DNA from: Chlorobiaceae bacterium
GTDB lineage: Bacteria > Bacteroidota > Chlorobiia > Chlorobiales > Chlorobiaceae
Direction: 5' to 3'
DNA length: 64,000 bases
Assembly: GCA_012972825.1 (NCBI GenBank)
Contig: JABDHL010000010.1
Span: forward strand, 26,531-90,530
Made by a program: the position numbers and the translations under genes. Below, in pieces: positions 62,494-64,000 of the stretch (positions are counted from its first letter, which is position 1; every line of letters starts with the position of its first letter). Under the pieces are notes generated by a model. It had not been told where the DNA came from. It worked only from the letters and a program-made list of their open reading frames with translations, and did not search any database.

Positions 62494-62811
62494 GCTTTTC
62501 TGTTATTCGCTATAGCTTTCTGTTATTCGCCAGAATCCTGCACTTGTGGGTATATCCGGAGGTATAGTTCTCTATAACGGCGTTAACACTGTCACAAAGT
62601 GTATACATGCCATATTGAACTTGCGATAGAAGCCCTGCTCGGCCATCGGGTACCTGATCGGCTCGGTTCAGCATACAACAGGACTAAACATCTTTAAGAG
62701 CGACGGAAGATGATGCAGGTAAGGGCTGATTATCTTTATAAGTTAAAACAAAGCAAATTCCCTTAACTAAGGTGATGTGTTTGTTAAAGTTGAGGCGGGG
62801 TAATGGTGAAT
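62494..62811. other. Non-coding gap after ssrA
   Basis: About 320 bases with no supported gene. It holds the direct repeat named above and nothing else I can recognise. The tmRNA 3' end is a common integration site, but no integrase is visible in the window. Confidence 0.4.
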
Positions 62812-63294
62812 TTATTCTGATGGCTTTTCATCAGGATTAGGCTTCTCTCTCGAAGGAATCGTTTTCTCTACAATGAACGCCGCAGCTAAAGCGGTAATCT
62901 GAGATCCGGCAATTATTGTTGCGGCTGTTTCATGTCCAGATACACCAAGAATAGCAGATACTGAAAGTGCGAAAATAGATACAACAAGCGCATAGTTTTG
63001 GCCTCTTTTGCGTTGCGACATAGTTTCTCTTGCCACAAAAGATTCCGTTTCTATCCGATGATCAAGCTGCTTCTCCGCCATAGCCATTATCCGTTCAGCT
63101 CCGCCAGAGATTATGTTATTATAACCTTCTAAAATGGACGGGTGGGGCAATGGTCCACTACTATACTCAATAGATTGAGAAATTAATTTTTTTTCAGTAA
63201 TAGGAGGAGACTCTCCAACTTTACCATCTTTTTTTTGTTGAGTCTCAATGCTGCGAGTTTTTTTTGCAAGACGGTTACTTTGGGGCTGGGCCAT
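62812..63294 (-). CDS. Membrane protein of unknown function
   Basis: From the ATG at 63294 (MAQPQSNRLAKKTRSIETQQ) the product has about 160 residues: a charged N-terminal half and two hydrophobic segments (ALVVSIFALSVSAILGV and AATIIAGSQITALAAAFIV). This layout resembles the DUF2335-type small membrane proteins of islands. It overlaps the upstream gene by 20 bases. Confidence 0.6.
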   Translation of the reverse strand: MAQPQSNRLAKKTRSIETQQKKDGKVGESPPITEKKLISQSIEYSSGPLPHPSILEGYNNIISGGAERIMAMAEKQLDHRIETESFVARETMSQRKRGQNYALVVSIFALSVSAILGVSGHETAATIIAGSQITALAAAFIVEKTIPSREKPNPDEKPSE

Positions 63295-63520
63295 TCTTCT
63301 TCGATTTTTTATTATCAGCCTTTCCCGTAACAATGATGCAGGCTTGCTTCATATCGTTTCCTACTGTGAACCAATCCGAATGCAACGCGATCATATCTGT
63401 AGACGCATCACCAAACTTTAGCCTGCCCGATGACTGACCCGATAGATCAAGAACGCTCCCTGCGCCCGTAATAAACGCAGAATTTTTATCTGACGGTCTT
63501 AATAATTGCCTGCAAAACAT
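63275..63520 (-). CDS. Small protein of unknown function
   Basis: An 81-residue protein (SVLDLSGQSSGRLKFGDAST, DMIALHSDWFTVGNDMKQAC) that overlaps the membrane protein gene by 20 bases. The two look like a two-gene accessory operon. No family recognised. Confidence 0.55.
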   Translation of the reverse strand: MFCRQLLRPSDKNSAFITGAGSVLDLSGQSSGRLKFGDASTDMIALHSDWFTVGNDMKQACIIVTGKADNKKSKKNGPAPK

Positions 63521-63721
63521 CGTTGTGCCCTTGTTTTTGCTATGTATTAGTTGATTATCTTCTGAAATATACTACCTAACATTATTTATCGCTAAAAAAA
63601 TCCGGTTAGTAGCTCGTATATCTAACATGGTGAGACACCAACTCTATTAAATAAGGTCACCAATCAATTATCCGCATATCCCAAGAGCGCAAAACCTGGC
63701 AAATAAACAGATACCAGGGAG

Positions 63722-63808
63722 CTGTACTTCTCTGATATACCGTACAGTGTTGTCTATACTTCAGATAACAAAACAATTACTGTACTGTCGATCTTTCACA
63801 CCGTACAG
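63722..63808. repeat. Two CTGTAC...GTACAG inverted pairs
   Basis: CTGTAC (63722-63727) faces GTACAG (63742-63747) with 14 bases between; CTGTAC (63780-63785) faces GTACAG (63803-63808) with 17 between. Four copies in 87 bases are more than chance would give. They could be binding sites for a dimeric regulator. Confidence 0.5.
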
Positions 63809-63834
63809 AATAGATGAAGCGATTGCAACGCCAC

Positions 63835-63865
63835 ACCGATCCCCAGCCACAAACTGGGGTTTTTG
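63835..63865. terminator. Hairpin with T-run near the window end
   Basis: CCCCAG/CTGGGG with a seven-base loop followed by TTTTT. It resembles the ssrA terminator (same TTTTTGCTT tail). No gene ending just upstream on the plus strand is visible. Confidence 0.55.
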
Positions 63866-64000
63866 CTTCAAATTGAGGAATGAACTTGTTGGCTTATTGT
63901 TTTTGTTATGCGATATCGTATATTAACGATTGTGAATTTGTTCTTTTAAGCATTGCTGGTCATCAAGAAAGGCTGAGGGAATAGACCCTGTGAAGCCTTG

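Noticed and set aside
62471..63865. Similar hairpins with TTTTTGCTT tails at 62471 and 63838 as attachment sites
   Set aside because: Similarity is limited to G/C stem and T-tail, as for any terminators; no integrase or longer identity supports att sites.
1..64000. CRISPR arrays
   Set aside because: No series of direct repeats with regular unique spacers was found; short tandem units at 39720 and 26118 are in-frame coding repeats.

Overview
This window comes from a green sulfur bacterium (family Chlorobiaceae). Three things in the sequence say so: a bchF-bchC bacteriochlorophyll gene pair at the left edge, a plant/cyanobacterial-type carotene desaturase, and a tmRNA whose tag reads ADDYSYAMAA, the tag I recall for Chlorobium. 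The species cannot be fixed from the window alone.

Layout. (1) 1-2631: host genes on the minus strand (bchC, bchF, a peptide-type ABC substrate-binding lipoprotein). (2) 2640-9375: an accessory strip of decaying and intact defence and toxin-antitoxin genes. It holds an hsdR pseudogene, a frameshifted HigB-like toxin beside an intact XRE antitoxin, a truncated BRO-N gene, a DUF4160/DUF2442 pair, an orphan HicB, ParDE and HipBA. A 116-bp direct repeat of the DUF2442 3' end flanks the HicB/ParDE block. (3) 9375-9930: a TPR gene broken by one nonsense codon, then a strong hairpin. (4) 10111-41630: a complete-looking 31,520-bp Mu-like transposable prophage inserted in a TonB-dependent copper-type receptor gene. 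The 5-bp duplication GGTAC, the matching ends and the in-frame repair of the receptor when the element is removed fix the boundaries to the base. (5) 41636-62431: host genes. They comprise the interrupted receptor and two probable copper-linked envelope genes, bshB1, dut, a sigma-54 response regulator, a repeat protein that could be a chlorosome envelope protein, an ArsS/glycosyltransferase cluster, a carotene desaturase, an Lrp regulator, type III glutamine synthetase, mfd, an oligopeptide ABC ATPase, a Nudix hydrolase, bcp, yqgE and ssrA. (6) 62432-64000: two small accessory genes of unknown function and non-coding DNA with paired CTGTAC/GTACAG motifs.

The prophage. The repressor reads toward the right-hand end. 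Transposase A, ATPase B and small early genes read leftward to GemA. The packaging and head genes (terminase, portal, MuF, virion morphogenesis, Mor) form a rightward operon at 26981-33221. Protease, capsid, lysis, tail and fibre genes form a leftward operon from 26771 to 10235. The leftward operon carries a full diversity-generating retroelement (DGR): a C-type-lectin-like target gene with a variable repeat (VR), a template repeat (TR), a reverse transcriptase and two small co-oriented genes. TR and VR differ at 22 of 122 positions, and 20 of those are adenines in the TR coding strand.

The most unusual points are the DGR inside a Mu-type phage, a probable -1 frameshift that would fuse portal and MuF head protein, a tRNA-like element followed at once by a nested stem-loop RNA in the early region, non-TG prophage termini (TATAA) with matching transposase-box repeats, and an exact-offset 478-bp tandem duplication next to the repressor. 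All calls rest on reading the sequence and on recalled family knowledge; no database search was run.
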